Positions 8,289-16,879 of a stretch of 46,715 nucleotides of DNA are shown here, one piece after another; positions within the stretch are counted from its first letter, which is position 1; every line of letters starts with the position of its first letter. Where the stretch lies: positions 1-46,715 of the forward strand of contig JAJYRI010000010.1 in assembly GCA_021794175.1 (NCBI GenBank). Reading direction: 5' to 3'. The DNA is from a bacterium. GTDB lineage: Bacteria; Vulcanimicrobiota; Vulcanimicrobiia; Vulcanimicrobiales; Vulcanimicrobiaceae. Both the position numbers and the translations under genes were made by a program. The notes under the pieces are model-generated. The model searched no databases, was not told the DNA's origin, and was given only the letters and a program-made list of their open reading frames with translations.

Positions 8289-8647
8289 GAGTCGACCGCT
8301 TTGTCGGGGATGAGCAAACCTCCGCCCCCGGGCGCAGGCTTGAAGGCAATAATATGCAGCGGGGGCGCATCGACCGCCTCGGGGCCAAACTGACGTTCGA
8401 TAAACTTCTTGCGATCGTTCACCAGTTCGGGATTCTTATCGCTGCTGACCAGGACGTACTGCTGCACCGCGCCGTTCTTCGCAAAGAGGATGCGGAAGAC
8501 GACGTCGCCGGGTAGGTGCACGACGCGCGTGCCGCAGGACGGGCCGGCAGCGGCGACCGCCGGCCGAGCCAGGACGCCGCGAAGCAGGGCAACCGCCGCT
8601 ATGAGGACGAGCCCGAGAATCGCGCTGCGAACGATTGAAGCGCTCAC
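8261..8647 (-). CDS. Small exported or membrane-anchored protein of unknown function
   Basis: 128 aa. The N terminus is one hydrophobic segment (residues 8-34) that is either an uncleaved anchor or a signal peptide ending near AVAAAG. The rest is a small soluble domain with two cysteines, in GPSCGTRV and VDSCGRTL, that would sit outside the inner membrane and could pair. The central part, DVVFRILFAKNG then QYVLVSSDKNPEL, suggests a beta-rich fold. I do not recognise a family. It starts 8 bp after aspS and overlaps the following lipoprotein gene by 28 bp, so the two are probably made together. Confidence 0.6.
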   Translation of the reverse strand: MSASIVRSAILGLVLIAAVALLRGVLARPAVAAAGPSCGTRVVHLPGDVVFRILFAKNGAVQQYVLVSSDKNPELVNDRKKFIERQFGPEAVDAPPLHIIAFKPAPGGGGLLIPDKAVDSCGRTLTFQ

Positions 8648-8655
8648 CTTCCCAG

Positions 8656-10434
8656 TTATCGGGCGCTCTCGGGGGCGGGCGCCACGCTGCGAAGGTAAAG
8701 ATCGCGCAAAAGCCGCTCCGGAACCGGCGAGGGCGCGTCCATCATCACGTCGCGTCCGACCTGGTTCTTCGGGAAAGCAATCACCTGGCGCAGATTCTCC
8801 TCGCCGCAGGCAAGCATGACGATCCGGTCGATGCCAAGCGCCATCCCTCCGTGCGGCGGCGCGCCAAAACGCAACGCGCGGACGAAGAAACCGAATCGTT
8901 CCTCGATCTCTTCCTCGCTCATGCCGAGCATCGTAAAGATGCGTTTTTGCAAGGCCTCGTCGTGGATGCGGATCGACCCGGAGCCGAGTTCGAAGCCGTT
9001 GAGCACCATATCGTAATGCTGCGCGCGCATCGCGAGCGGATCGCTATCGATGAGATCCCATTGTCCCGGCATCGGCGCGCTAAACGGATGGTGCGCCGGA
9101 ACCGGTTTTCCGCTCTCTTCGTCCATTTCGAGATACGGAAACTCCGTCACCCAACAGAACGCGAATTTCGCCGGGTCGCGCAGGCCGCAGCGCTGCCCCA
9201 CCTCAAGGCGCATTTTCCCCGCAATCGCGTAGACCGTCTCGCGCGCATCGGCGAAGAGCAGGACGGCATCGCCGCTCGCGCTCCCGGTATCGGCGCGAAG
9301 CGCTTCGAGCGTCGCTTCATCGAGGAAGCGCTGCGCCGACGATTTCACGCCGTCGGCTCCGTAGGCGATCCAGACCATACCCTTCGCGCCGAAAAGCTTT
9401 GCACTCTCCGTGAGCGCGTCGAAATCGCGACGGGAGAGCGAGGCGCCGCCGGGATAGCGCAGCGCGAGCACCGCGCCGCCGGCATCGAGCGCACCGCGGA
9501 ATACGACGAATTCGCTGGTTGCAAAGCGCGCACCGACATCAACGAGTTCGAGCCCGAAACGCATATCGGGCTTGTCGCTGCCGAAGCGGCGTAGGGCCTC
9601 GGCATGCGTGAGCCGAGGGAACGCCGGCAGCTCGATATCGAGAACGCTGCGCCACGCAGATGCGACCGCGCCCTCCATCATCTGCATGACTTCTTCTTGC
9701 GTGACGAATGAAAGTTCGACATCGAGTTGCGTGAACTCCGGTTGACGATCGGCGCGGAGATCTTCGTCGCGCATGCAGCGCGCGATCTGCATGTACCGCC
9801 CGATTCCCGAGATCATGCAGATCTGTTTGAGCAGCTGCGGCGATTGCGGAAGCGCGTAGAAGGTGCCCGGGTGCATGCGGCTTGGAACGAGGTAGTCCCG
9901 CGCGCCTTCGGGCGTGCTCTTGATGAACATCGGCGTTTCGATCTCGACAAAGTCGCGCTGGTCGAAGTAATCGCGGAAAGCTTTGACGATGCGGTGGCGC
10001 AGGCGAAGGTTACGCTGCATGCGCGGACGACGCAAATCCAGATATCGATACTCCAAACGCAGGCTCTCGTCGACATCGTCCTCGGCGTTGACCTGGAATG
10101 GGGGCACCTCGGAGCGATTGAGTACCTCGAGTTGCTCGATGCCGAGCTCGACGGCGCCGGTCGCGAGCTTCGCGTTTTCGGTTCCCTCCGGTCGCGCGCG
10201 CACCATGCCGACGACGCGCACGACATCTTCGCTGCGGAGTTTTTCGGCGAGCGGAAAACTCGCGTGTTCGGGATCGAACACAACCTGCGTGATGCCGTCA
10301 CGATCGCGAAGATCGATGAAGATGAGCCCGCCGTGGTCGCGGCGGCGATTGACCCAGCCGAAGAGTTCGGCGGTGCGTCCGATTGCATCGGCACGCAGCG
10401 CTCCGCAAGAAAAACGTTCCGGCGTCGCAGTCAT
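8656..10434 (-). CDS. aspS: Aspartyl-tRNA synthetase
   Basis: 592 aa, the normal length for the bacterial type. It has the N-terminal OB-fold anticodon domain (ELFGWVNRRRDHGG), class II motif 2 (RDEDLRADRQPEFTQLDVEL), the inserted GAD domain in the middle, and motif 3 (GGMALGIDRIVMLACGEENL) followed by VIAFPKN. It charges tRNA-Asp in the cytosol. Whether it also charges tRNA-Asn cannot be told without a closer residue comparison and a check for gatCAB and asnS elsewhere. The start overlaps the stop of the upstream glycosyltransferase gene by 4 bp, so it is translated as part of the LPS-sugar operon. Confidence 0.97.
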   Translation of the reverse strand: MTATPERFSCGALRADAIGRTAELFGWVNRRRDHGGLIFIDLRDRDGITQVVFDPEHASFPLAEKLRSEDVVRVVGMVRARPEGTENAKLATGAVELGIEQLEVLNRSEVPPFQVNAEDDVDESLRLEYRYLDLRRPRMQRNLRLRHRIVKAFRDYFDQRDFVEIETPMFIKSTPEGARDYLVPSRMHPGTFYALPQSPQLLKQICMISGIGRYMQIARCMRDEDLRADRQPEFTQLDVELSFVTQEEVMQMMEGAVASAWRSVLDIELPAFPRLTHAEALRRFGSDKPDMRFGLELVDVGARFATSEFVVFRGALDAGGAVLALRYPGGASLSRRDFDALTESAKLFGAKGMVWIAYGADGVKSSAQRFLDEATLEALRADTGSASGDAVLLFADARETVYAIAGKMRLEVGQRCGLRDPAKFAFCWVTEFPYLEMDEESGKPVPAHHPFSAPMPGQWDLIDSDPLAMRAQHYDMVLNGFELGSGSIRIHDEALQKRIFTMLGMSEEEIEERFGFFVRALRFGAPPHGGMALGIDRIVMLACGEENLRQVIAFPKNQVGRDVMMDAPSPVPERLLRDLYLRSVAPAPESAR

Positions 10435-11336
10435 TGGCGCTCCTCTGGTTGGGCGAGGGCATCTTTGATGCCCGAGACATAGTGATATTGTTGCACGATA
10501 TCGCGTGCGAGTTTCGAGCGATCCGCGCGTTCGTCGAGCGCTCGCAGCAGGTTCGGCATGCGCCCGAGCAGCGAATGCAAGCCGAGCGAGATCGGCGTCA
10601 TCCCCAATTGCAAGCGCACGGCGAGATGGGGATGCTTTCGATAGAAGCGAACCGTCGAGCGGCCGGCGAGCATCATCTTCCCTTTTTGATCCTCGTGGGG
10701 AACGTCCTGACAGTGATAGCTGACCGCACGCGGCTCATAGCAGATCCGCACCCCGGAGCGTTCGAGACGATACCCGAGTTCGAGATCCTCGTGGCCGTAG
10801 CCCGTGAACGACTCATCGAAGCCTCCGACCGCGCGCAAATCATCGGCGTGCACCGAGGCATTCCCGGTGAGAAAATAGAGCCACGATAAGCGCTTGCGAC
10901 CGGGCGGATGGAGATGCCCGCGGAGATCTGCGCGATCGCGCTTGAGCGCGTAGTCGTCGAGATCGCGCACCTGCACTTCCCAGCCGACCACCGCGATGCG
11001 TCGTTCGCGCGCGTGCCGCTCGAGGTGGACGGCGAGAAGATCGGGCGAAGCGAGAATATCGGCGTCGTTAAAGAGCACGATCGTTCCTTTAGCCGCGGCG
11101 ATTCCGGCATTGCGTGCCTGCGCGCGGCCGCTATATCCCCCGGGAAGATGGCGGACGTTCGGTGCCGAGCGCCCAACCTCGGCGAGATATTCCGCGGTGC
11201 CGTCGGTCGATTGCGAATCGCAGATCAGCAGTTCGTAGCGCGACGTATCGACCGTCTGCGCCAACAGGGTCGGCACGACATGGCGCAACGTGTCGAGGCG
11301 ATTGTAGGTGGGAATAACGACGGAACAATCAAGCAT
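10431..11336 (-). CDS. Family 2 glycosyltransferase
   Basis: 301 aa. GT-A fold start CSVVIPTYNRLDTLRHVVP, nucleotide-sugar site ICDSQSTDGT, the DxD-like NDADI, and the acceptor-side motif GGFDESFTGYGHEDLELG that is typical of rhamnosyl/galactosyl-type GT2 enzymes. It should add a sugar to a cell-surface glycan at the cytosolic face of the inner membrane; donor and acceptor are unknown. It overlaps the GT9 gene upstream by 8 bp and aspS downstream by 4 bp. It is the third GT2 of an alternating GT2/GT9 array and shares the GGFDESF..YG.ED motif with the other two. Confidence 0.92.
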   Translation of the reverse strand: MLDCSVVIPTYNRLDTLRHVVPTLLAQTVDTSRYELLICDSQSTDGTAEYLAEVGRSAPNVRHLPGGYSGRAQARNAGIAAAKGTIVLFNDADILASPDLLAVHLERHARERRIAVVGWEVQVRDLDDYALKRDRADLRGHLHPPGRKRLSWLYFLTGNASVHADDLRAVGGFDESFTGYGHEDLELGYRLERSGVRICYEPRAVSYHCQDVPHEDQKGKMMLAGRSTVRFYRKHPHLAVRLQLGMTPISLGLHSLLGRMPNLLRALDERADRSKLARDIVQQYHYVSGIKDALAQPEERQ

Positions 11337-12309
11337 TTATTAAATCCGCGACGCCGTCGACGACCTCGTTGCGAAACTGCGCGAGGGAGCTTTCGTCGTC
11401 GCTCTGGGGTTTGCGCAAGCTGCGGCTAGGAACCCGATAGGGGGCCCATTCTTGTGAGGCCAATCGGAAGTAGCGGTTTTCGAAGGCGACGAGCGTGGGC
11501 CTGCGCATCGCGCTTGCGACATGAGTCGCACCGGTGTCGACGGTAACGACGCACGCCGCCCGTTCGAAGACCGCGGCCCAGTGGAAGAACGGCAAATCGC
11601 GAAGCACCGCCGCCGCGCCGACCCCGGCGAAGGCATCGACGGCATCTCCGATCTCGGCGTTCGCCGTTATCGCCAGCGGGCGCCCGAGCCCGGCTAAAAG
11701 ACGCGCGAGCGCGACCGTCGATTCCAGCGTGCTGCCGCTATGGAACCAGCGCGGAGCGAGGTGCAGAACGATCGGGCGATCCGGGAGCGCGGCGACCGCG
11801 TCTCGATCTTCGTTGCGAAGATCGAGACGCAGGTCGACAACGCGCTCGCGCGCACCCCCGAGCGCGACGAGATCGAGCAGCTGGTCGACTTCATGGCGCA
11901 CCACGCGATGCGGATCGCGCTCGCAGAGATCCGGATCGGCTTCGGAGATCGCCATGCGATTGACGAACAAACGAGCGGTAAGGCGCGCGAGGTAGCGGCG
12001 CGCGTAGGTATAGCCGACGCGCACGGTCGCATGCGTCGCACCGACGACGCGCAGATCCTCGGAGCGCGGCGCGAGCGCGATAGCGAGATCGACGTTACGG
12101 TATTGCGCGCCGAAGCGTTCCGGACGAATCGCTCGCGGCAGCGCGACGAGTTCGTCGATATCGGTATTCCGTTCGACGACGACGCGATTGTAGGCGCTGG
12201 TTACCATCGTGATGTGCGCGCTCGGAAAGGACCGGCGAACCGTTGCGATCGCCGGTGTCGAGAGTAAAAGATCGCCGATACGATCGGTGCGCGAAAGAAC
12301 GATTCTCAC
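11329..12309 (-). CDS. Family 9 glycosyltransferase (ADP-heptose:LPS heptosyltransferase type)
   Basis: 326 aa. The start MRIVLSRTDRIGDLLLSTPA is the classic GT9 N-terminal loop, and the C-terminal half has TGATHVASAMRRPTLVAFEN, the GT-B donor-site helix that binds the ADP-heptose diphosphate. With gmhA, rfaE1 and rfaE2 in the same operon, transfer of heptose to the inner core of LPS is the most likely job. It starts 4 bp inside the end of the upstream GT2 gene and ends with an 8-bp overlap into the next one. Confidence 0.9.
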   Translation of the reverse strand: MRIVLSRTDRIGDLLLSTPAIATVRRSFPSAHITMVTSAYNRVVVERNTDIDELVALPRAIRPERFGAQYRNVDLAIALAPRSEDLRVVGATHATVRVGYTYARRYLARLTARLFVNRMAISEADPDLCERDPHRVVRHEVDQLLDLVALGGARERVVDLRLDLRNEDRDAVAALPDRPIVLHLAPRWFHSGSTLESTVALARLLAGLGRPLAITANAEIGDAVDAFAGVGAAAVLRDLPFFHWAAVFERAACVVTVDTGATHVASAMRRPTLVAFENRYFRLASQEWAPYRVPSRSLRKPQSDDESSLAQFRNEVVDGVADLINA

Positions 12310-13214
12310 GCGGCATTACGTTTTTGAATCGCGCGTTCGAGCTCTTCGAAATACGCGCTCGCGAGCATCCTTCGCACCGCTCGCAACTCCGCCGCGTCGA
12401 GCGGGCGATCCCCCGCGATCGACGCGACGCGACGGCGCAATCGCTCCGGCGTGCCGAAGGCTCGCAACACCGCATGGAAGGCACGCTGAACCGGGTTCTC
12501 TCCGGTCGCGAGATAGGTGCGCCAATGCGGGTGCAGAGCCGACAGGGTTACCGCCGTGCGCGCTTGCGCGCGCGCCTGTCGCTCCATCTTTTCGATCTCG
12601 CCGCTACGCGGCTGAGGTTTGTAATGATATGCGAGCGCGCGCGGGTTGAAGACGGCGCGCACGCCGGCGAAGCGCAAGCGCAGCCCGACGTCGATATCCT
12701 CCCAACCGTATTCGGCGAACGACTCGTTAAAGCCGCCGATCGAGCGAATCGTCGCGGTCGGCACCGAGACGTTGGTCGTCCAAAAGAAATTCCCGCTGTA
12801 GTTTTTCCAGCTCCAGACCGGCGGTGGAAGATCGTCGAATGATTCGACGTTAATCGCGCCGCCGCGTACGATCGCTGCGGGCGCGCGGTCGTGCGAACGA
12901 AGGTGCTCCTCGACGAAATTCGGCAGCGGTAAAACGTCGTCGTCGATAAAGATGATCCGCTCGCCGCTCGCACGCGCAATCCCCACGTTCCGGCCGCGAG
13001 CGAGCCCGGCATTTTTCTGATCGATAACGGTAAAAGCGCAGGTCGCTCGCGAACGCGCGCGTTCGATGACGGCAGCGGTATCGTCCGTGGAGCCGTCGTT
13101 GACGAGAACGACTTCGTAGGATTCCTCGGGCACCGTCTGCTCGAAGCATGCATCGAGAACGCGCTCGAGGAGCGCGGCACGATTGTAGGTACAGAGCTGA
13201 ATGGTCGCGCGCAT
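12306..13214 (-). CDS. Family 2 glycosyltransferase
   Basis: About 302 aa. TIQLCTYNRAALLERVLD, then VLVNDGSTDDT, the DxD motif IFIDDDVLPLPNF and GGFNESFAEYGWEDIDVGL define a GT2 enzyme with the same acceptor-side motif as its two GT2 neighbours. The open frame extends much farther upstream, but that part is antisense to, and overlaps, the GT9 gene at 13253. The ATG at 13214 places the enzyme start correctly and leaves a 38-bp gap, the only real gap in this part of the operon. The C-terminal 70 residues form charged helices (ELRAVRRMLAS) without an obvious membrane segment. Confidence 0.9.
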   Translation of the reverse strand: MRATIQLCTYNRAALLERVLDACFEQTVPEESYEVVLVNDGSTDDTAAVIERARSRATCAFTVIDQKNAGLARGRNVGIARASGERIIFIDDDVLPLPNFVEEHLRSHDRAPAAIVRGGAINVESFDDLPPPVWSWKNYSGNFFWTTNVSVPTATIRSIGGFNESFAEYGWEDIDVGLRLRFAGVRAVFNPRALAYHYKPQPRSGEIEKMERQARAQARTAVTLSALHPHWRTYLATGENPVQRAFHAVLRAFGTPERLRRRVASIAGDRPLDAAELRAVRRMLASAYFEELERAIQKRNAA

Positions 13215-13252
13215 CGTTTCGCGCACTTCGACGTCGATGGCCGCCTCCGCTC

Positions 13253-14275
13253 TTAGCCGGGCTCTCTTGCGGCGAGCAGCCCTCCGAGCGCAGCGAGAAT
13301 TCTCGGCGTATCGAGGGCGGCGATGCAAGCGTAATCGGAGCAGGTCTCCTTTCGGTCGCCCGGCCGGCATGGAAAGGCGGAGCGCACGATCGCGCGCCGG
13401 TCGCAGAGCGGCGCCCACCGTTCGGGGAAATCGCTCTGAAAGGGAAATATGCCGACGGTGCGCGCCCCCACCGCAGCGGCCACATGCATCGAGCCGGTCG
13501 TGATCCCCACGAACGCGCGTGCATCGCGTGCAAGCGCGGCGAAGGCACCGATCGAGGCGCGACCGGCGATCGAGCGCACCTCTGCGTCGTCGCTCTCGGC
13601 GACGATCCGCGCGACGATCTCCCGGTCGGCATCGGCGCCGCCGAGCACCACCGGAACGCCGAAACGTTCGCGAAGCGCGCGAGCGGTGCGCGCCCATCCG
13701 CTCGTCGGCCAGAGCCCGCGCTGCGTCGCGACGGCATTGGTGGGATGGAGGACGAGATAGCCGTTGCTTGCGAGCCCGATCTCCGCGCGCAAAGCCTGCG
13801 CCGCGCGTTCGTCGTCGTCGCGAGGTACGATGCGCGGCCGCGCTCCGCGAGCGTCGCAATCGATCGCGCGCGCGTAATCGAGCAAGATATCCGACCAATG
13901 CGATGTTACGTCACCGCGTTCGCTCCGAACGACGACGCGGTGCGTGAACGAGCGTGAATAGAGGCGGCGCGCTTGGCCGACGCGGATGGGGATTTGCGCC
14001 GAGCGAACTGCCGTGGCGGCGCGCGGCGTCGCCCAGGTGACGACGCACGCCGCGTACTGCCGTTCGCGTAACGCGGCCACGTGGCGGTCCATGGGTTCGC
14101 CGTTATCGACGAGGACGCGATCGATCTCCGGAACGAGCTCGAGCGTCGAGCGATGTCCGGGGAGCGTGAGCGCGTCGACGCTATCGTATCGGGCGCGCAA
14201 CGCTTGGGCGACGACGGTAGCGATCAGCGAATCGCCGATGCCGCCGCCTGCGCAATAGAGAAGTGCGCGATTCAC
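13253..14275 (-). CDS. Family 9 glycosyltransferase (heptosyltransferase type)
   Basis: 340 aa. It opens with ALLYCAGGGIGDSLIATVVA, a GT9 start in which the usual arginine-aspartate loop is replaced by GGGIGDS. The C-terminal domain has ITTGSMHVAAAVGARTVGIF, then FPERWAPL and a cysteine pair near CRPGDRKETC. The GT-B fold and donor-site motif are clear; heptose is the expected donor because of the neighbouring ADP-heptose genes. It overlaps the upstream GT2 gene by 4 bp. It differs enough from the other GT9 (11329-12309) that the two probably transfer to different positions. Confidence 0.88.
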   Translation of the reverse strand: MNRALLYCAGGGIGDSLIATVVAQALRARYDSVDALTLPGHRSTLELVPEIDRVLVDNGEPMDRHVAALRERQYAACVVTWATPRAATAVRSAQIPIRVGQARRLYSRSFTHRVVVRSERGDVTSHWSDILLDYARAIDCDARGARPRIVPRDDDERAAQALRAEIGLASNGYLVLHPTNAVATQRGLWPTSGWARTARALRERFGVPVVLGGADADREIVARIVAESDDAEVRSIAGRASIGAFAALARDARAFVGITTGSMHVAAAVGARTVGIFPFQSDFPERWAPLCDRRAIVRSAFPCRPGDRKETCSDYACIAALDTPRILAALGGLLAAREPG

Positions 14276-15144
14276 TTGTCCGGCGTGCTAAACAATTCGC
14301 GAGCGTAGATTCCATCGAGGAATTGTGCCTTCGCGATGGAGCGCATCGTCGGGTGCGCCCGCTCGTCGCTCGCGACGCCGGCGTAAAAAGCGAGGAGCGC
14401 GTCGGGGAGGAGATACTTCGCACGCAGCTCGTTGAGCCGGTGCGCGCCGGTCGCGGCTTTCACGCGCGAGGAAGGGCTTTTTTCTAAAAACCGGCGCGCC
14501 ATGCGGGCTTTCTCTACGGATTTCCGCGCGAGCACTTCGAGTGTTTCGTCGCTCGGTTTTTTTATGTGCCAGAGAAATGCGTCCCAGGAGAATCGTCGAT
14601 GCAGGCCGCTCTCGCGTAAGCGAACGCCGAGTTCGGTATCCTCCCAACCATACAGGTGAAAAGATTCATCGAACCCGCCCACCGCATCGATCGCCGCTTT
14701 GGGAATCGAAACGTTGCACGTGCAAAGAAAGGCGCCCGAGTAGTGGGCGAGCGAAGGCTTCGGGCGATGTTCGTAATCGGGTACGTTGACGATCGCACCG
14801 TTGACGACGAGCCCCGGAGCGTCGTGCGCGGCTTCGTGTGCGGCGAGGAAACCCGACGGCAAAACAACGTCGTCGTCGCAGAACAGTACGATAAATCCAC
14901 GCGCGACGGCAACACCACGGTTACGCGCCTTTCCGCGGTTCGGCTCCGCTTCGAAAAGATACCGGATCGGGAAGTTACTCGTTTGGGCCAAGCCCTCGAC
15001 CAGCGCACGCGTCGTATCGGTCGAACCGTTATCGACGACGATCGCTTCGAAGCTCGGCGCCGCCTGCTGCAATGCAAGCGAGGCCAAGGCGCGCTCGAGG
15101 TAGCTCGCACGGTCCTTGGTCGCAATGACGACCGAGAGCCGCAC
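14272..15144 (-). CDS. Family 2 glycosyltransferase
   Basis: About 290 aa. VRLSVVIATKDRASYLERAL, IVVDNGSTDTT, the DxD motif LFCDDDVVLPSGF and GGFDESFHLYGWEDTELG mark a GT2 enzyme like the two further downstream. I prefer the GTG at 15144, which lies 2 bp after the stop of the upstream gene and starts directly at the first strand; the frame is open farther up but only within the preceding gene. The C-terminal part is rich in basic helices (ARKSVEKARMARRFLEK). The substrate is unknown. Confidence 0.9.
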   Translation of the reverse strand: MRLSVVIATKDRASYLERALASLALQQAAPSFEAIVVDNGSTDTTRALVEGLAQTSNFPIRYLFEAEPNRGKARNRGVAVARGFIVLFCDDDVVLPSGFLAAHEAAHDAPGLVVNGAIVNVPDYEHRPKPSLAHYSGAFLCTCNVSIPKAAIDAVGGFDESFHLYGWEDTELGVRLRESGLHRRFSWDAFLWHIKKPSDETLEVLARKSVEKARMARRFLEKSPSSRVKAATGAHRLNELRAKYLLPDALLAFYAGVASDERAHPTMRSIAKAQFLDGIYARELFSTPDK

Positions 15145-15146
15145 GG

Positions 15147-16370
15147 TTATTCTTTCTCCCGAAGCATGACGAGAAGGGATTCCGCTAAACGTTGCGCGGC
15201 ACCCGCATGCCCGGAATAGAGCTCCTTCGTCCGAAGAGCGACGCGCGTGCGCCACGCTTGGTCGTCGTAGGTTGCCATCGCAACGCGGGCAACGCGCCCC
15301 GGCGTTAAGGTTCCGTGCAACTCACGCACGAGCTCTTCGCCGGCGTCGATATTCGGCTGGGTGTGAAAGCGAAAGCGCCGCGATATTCGCACGGCAACCG
15401 CGCGTTTCAACGCTGCGCCGAGCCACGGGATACGATTGAGGTAGGTCAGCGGACCGTTAATAGCGATCAGCTCGGCGGCATTCAGGGGGGTAACGGCGAT
15501 CGTCGGAACGCCGAGCGCGGCGAGCTCGATGCATTTCGTTCCCGGCAACGTAAGCGCGAGCGCGCCGGCGGCTGCGGCGGCGAGGCTCTCGCGCACGATC
15601 GGAAAGCGCCGCTCGCCGCTTGCATCGGCGAGCCAGGCGCGCTCGCCCTCGCGAATAAGCCGGCCTTTTTTCGACCAAACGCGCGGATCGCCGCCCGCCT
15701 CGATCGCCTTTTGCACCGCATCGAGCGAGGTAAACGGCGATATTCCAAAAGCGATCGGCAGCGAGGGGCGCTCGGCCCGGATCCGCAATGCCGACGTGAA
15801 AAAAAACGGAATCATATGCTCGACTTCATACGAGCGCGAACCGGGAAGAACGACCAATCCGCCGCGTTCGAACCACGGCGGGAGCGGCTCCTTCGCCTGC
15901 TCGATCGCCCCGTCGATCGCGAGGTTCCCCACGCGTTCGATTCGATCCGGTGGGATGCCCCACGCTTTCAACTGCTCGACGTTCGCATCATCGACGGCAA
16001 ACGCACGAGCGAGCGTGCGCGCGTAGCGCTCTCGTGAGAACTTATAAGTAAACGCTTCGCCGTGGAGCCGCGCATGGAGGCGTGCGGCATGCATGAGATC
16101 TCCGCCGAGATAGAGCACGCCGTCGACGCGCTCCGGAACGCCTTCCGGCGATCGACCGAGTGCAAACGCAAGATAACGGGAGGGTTCGAAGACGTGCGCT
16201 TTCGGGAAAAGCGCGCGCAGCATCGGTGCCTCGTAGCCGGTTGCAAAATCGTCGGGAACGAGAAACGCGTAGATCTCGATCGTCGGCTCGCTCCGATAGA
16301 GGGCGCTTACGAGCGGGCGCGCCCAGCCCGCGGTTTCACCGGGACCGTTTACCGTCAGCGCGAGGCGCAA
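15147..16370 (-). CDS. LpxB-like (lipid-A-disaccharide synthase-related) glycosyltransferase
   Basis: 407 aa GT-B protein. MRLALTVNGPGETAGWARPL resembles the LpxB N terminus; RIERVGNLAID, VVLPGSRSYEVEHMIPFFF and LTLPGTKCIELAALGVPTIA follow in the order seen in LpxB and its relatives of the lipid-A-disaccharide-synthase-related group. It is more divergent than true LpxB, so transfer to a different lipid or glycan acceptor is possible. It sits 2 bp after the rfaE2 stop and 2 bp before the first GT2, inside the heptose operon, so a part in making the outer-membrane glycolipid is likely. Confidence 0.75.
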   Translation of the reverse strand: MRLALTVNGPGETAGWARPLVSALYRSEPTIEIYAFLVPDDFATGYEAPMLRALFPKAHVFEPSRYLAFALGRSPEGVPERVDGVLYLGGDLMHAARLHARLHGEAFTYKFSRERYARTLARAFAVDDANVEQLKAWGIPPDRIERVGNLAIDGAIEQAKEPLPPWFERGGLVVLPGSRSYEVEHMIPFFFTSALRIRAERPSLPIAFGISPFTSLDAVQKAIEAGGDPRVWSKKGRLIREGERAWLADASGERRFPIVRESLAAAAAGALALTLPGTKCIELAALGVPTIAVTPLNAAELIAINGPLTYLNRIPWLGAALKRAVAVRISRRFRFHTQPNIDAGEELVRELHGTLTPGRVARVAMATYDDQAWRTRVALRTKELYSGHAGAAQRLAESLLVMLREKE

Positions 16371-16372
16371 AG

Positions 16373-16879
16373 CTAACCCCTCGAAGAGAAGTGCGCGCGA
16401 ACTCGCTCCACGATATCGGTCGTGCTCGCGCCCTCAACGTGCGGGGCGAGCCGCACTTCACCGCCGTAGGCGGTGACGATGCGCGCTTCGGGAAGATCGT
16501 CGATGCGATATTGCGCGCTCTTCACGTGGACGTCGGGGCGGAGTCGTTCGAGGAGTTTCTCCGGCGTTCGCTCCTCGAACCCGATGACGGCATCGACGCT
16601 GCGCAACGCACAGAGCAACCGCGCGCGTTGCTCGAACGGCACGAACGGACGCGGACTCCCCTTGAGATCGCGCACCGAGGCATCGCTGTTGAGGCCGACG
16701 ATAAGCGCATCGCCTTGCGCGCGCGCCCATGCGAGATACTCTGCATGCCCGACGTGAAGAATATCAAAGCACCCGTTCGTGAAAACGACGCGTTTATTCC
16801 GCGCGCCGAGCATATGACGATAGGCGAGCGCTTCGTGCATTTCGAGCACGCGTCCGAAGAGAAAATCAGGCGTCGGCAT
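16373..16879 (-). CDS. rfaE2: D-glycero-beta-D-manno-heptose 1-phosphate adenylyltransferase
   Basis: 168 aa. The nucleotidyltransferase signature VVFTNGCFDILHVGHAEYL (HxGH) is followed by LIVGLNSDASVRDLKG and RPFVPFEQRARLL, as in the C-terminal half of E. coli HldE. It joins heptose 1-phosphate to AMP to give ADP-heptose. The true start is the ATG at 16879; a longer frame to 16954 only runs over the end of the kinase gene. It overlaps rfaE1 by 14 bp. Kinase and adenylyltransferase are therefore separate proteins here, unlike the fused HldE of enterobacteria. HldD and the phosphatase GmhB are not in the window. Confidence 0.93.
   Translation of the reverse strand: MPTPDFLFGRVLEMHEALAYRHMLGARNKRVVFTNGCFDILHVGHAEYLAWARAQGDALIVGLNSDASVRDLKGSPRPFVPFEQRARLLCALRSVDAVIGFEERTPEKLLERLRPDVHVKSAQYRIDDLPEARIVTAYGGEVRLAPHVEGASTTDIVERVRAHFSSRG

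Noticed and set aside
8635-9594. Plus-strand open frame of 319 codons
   Set aside because: Antisense to aspS; no recognisable motif and no ribosome site.
12306-13898. 530-codon minus-strand frame as one protein
   Set aside because: Only the part from 13214 encodes a GT2 enzyme; the rest runs over the GT9 gene in another frame with arginine-rich nonsense.
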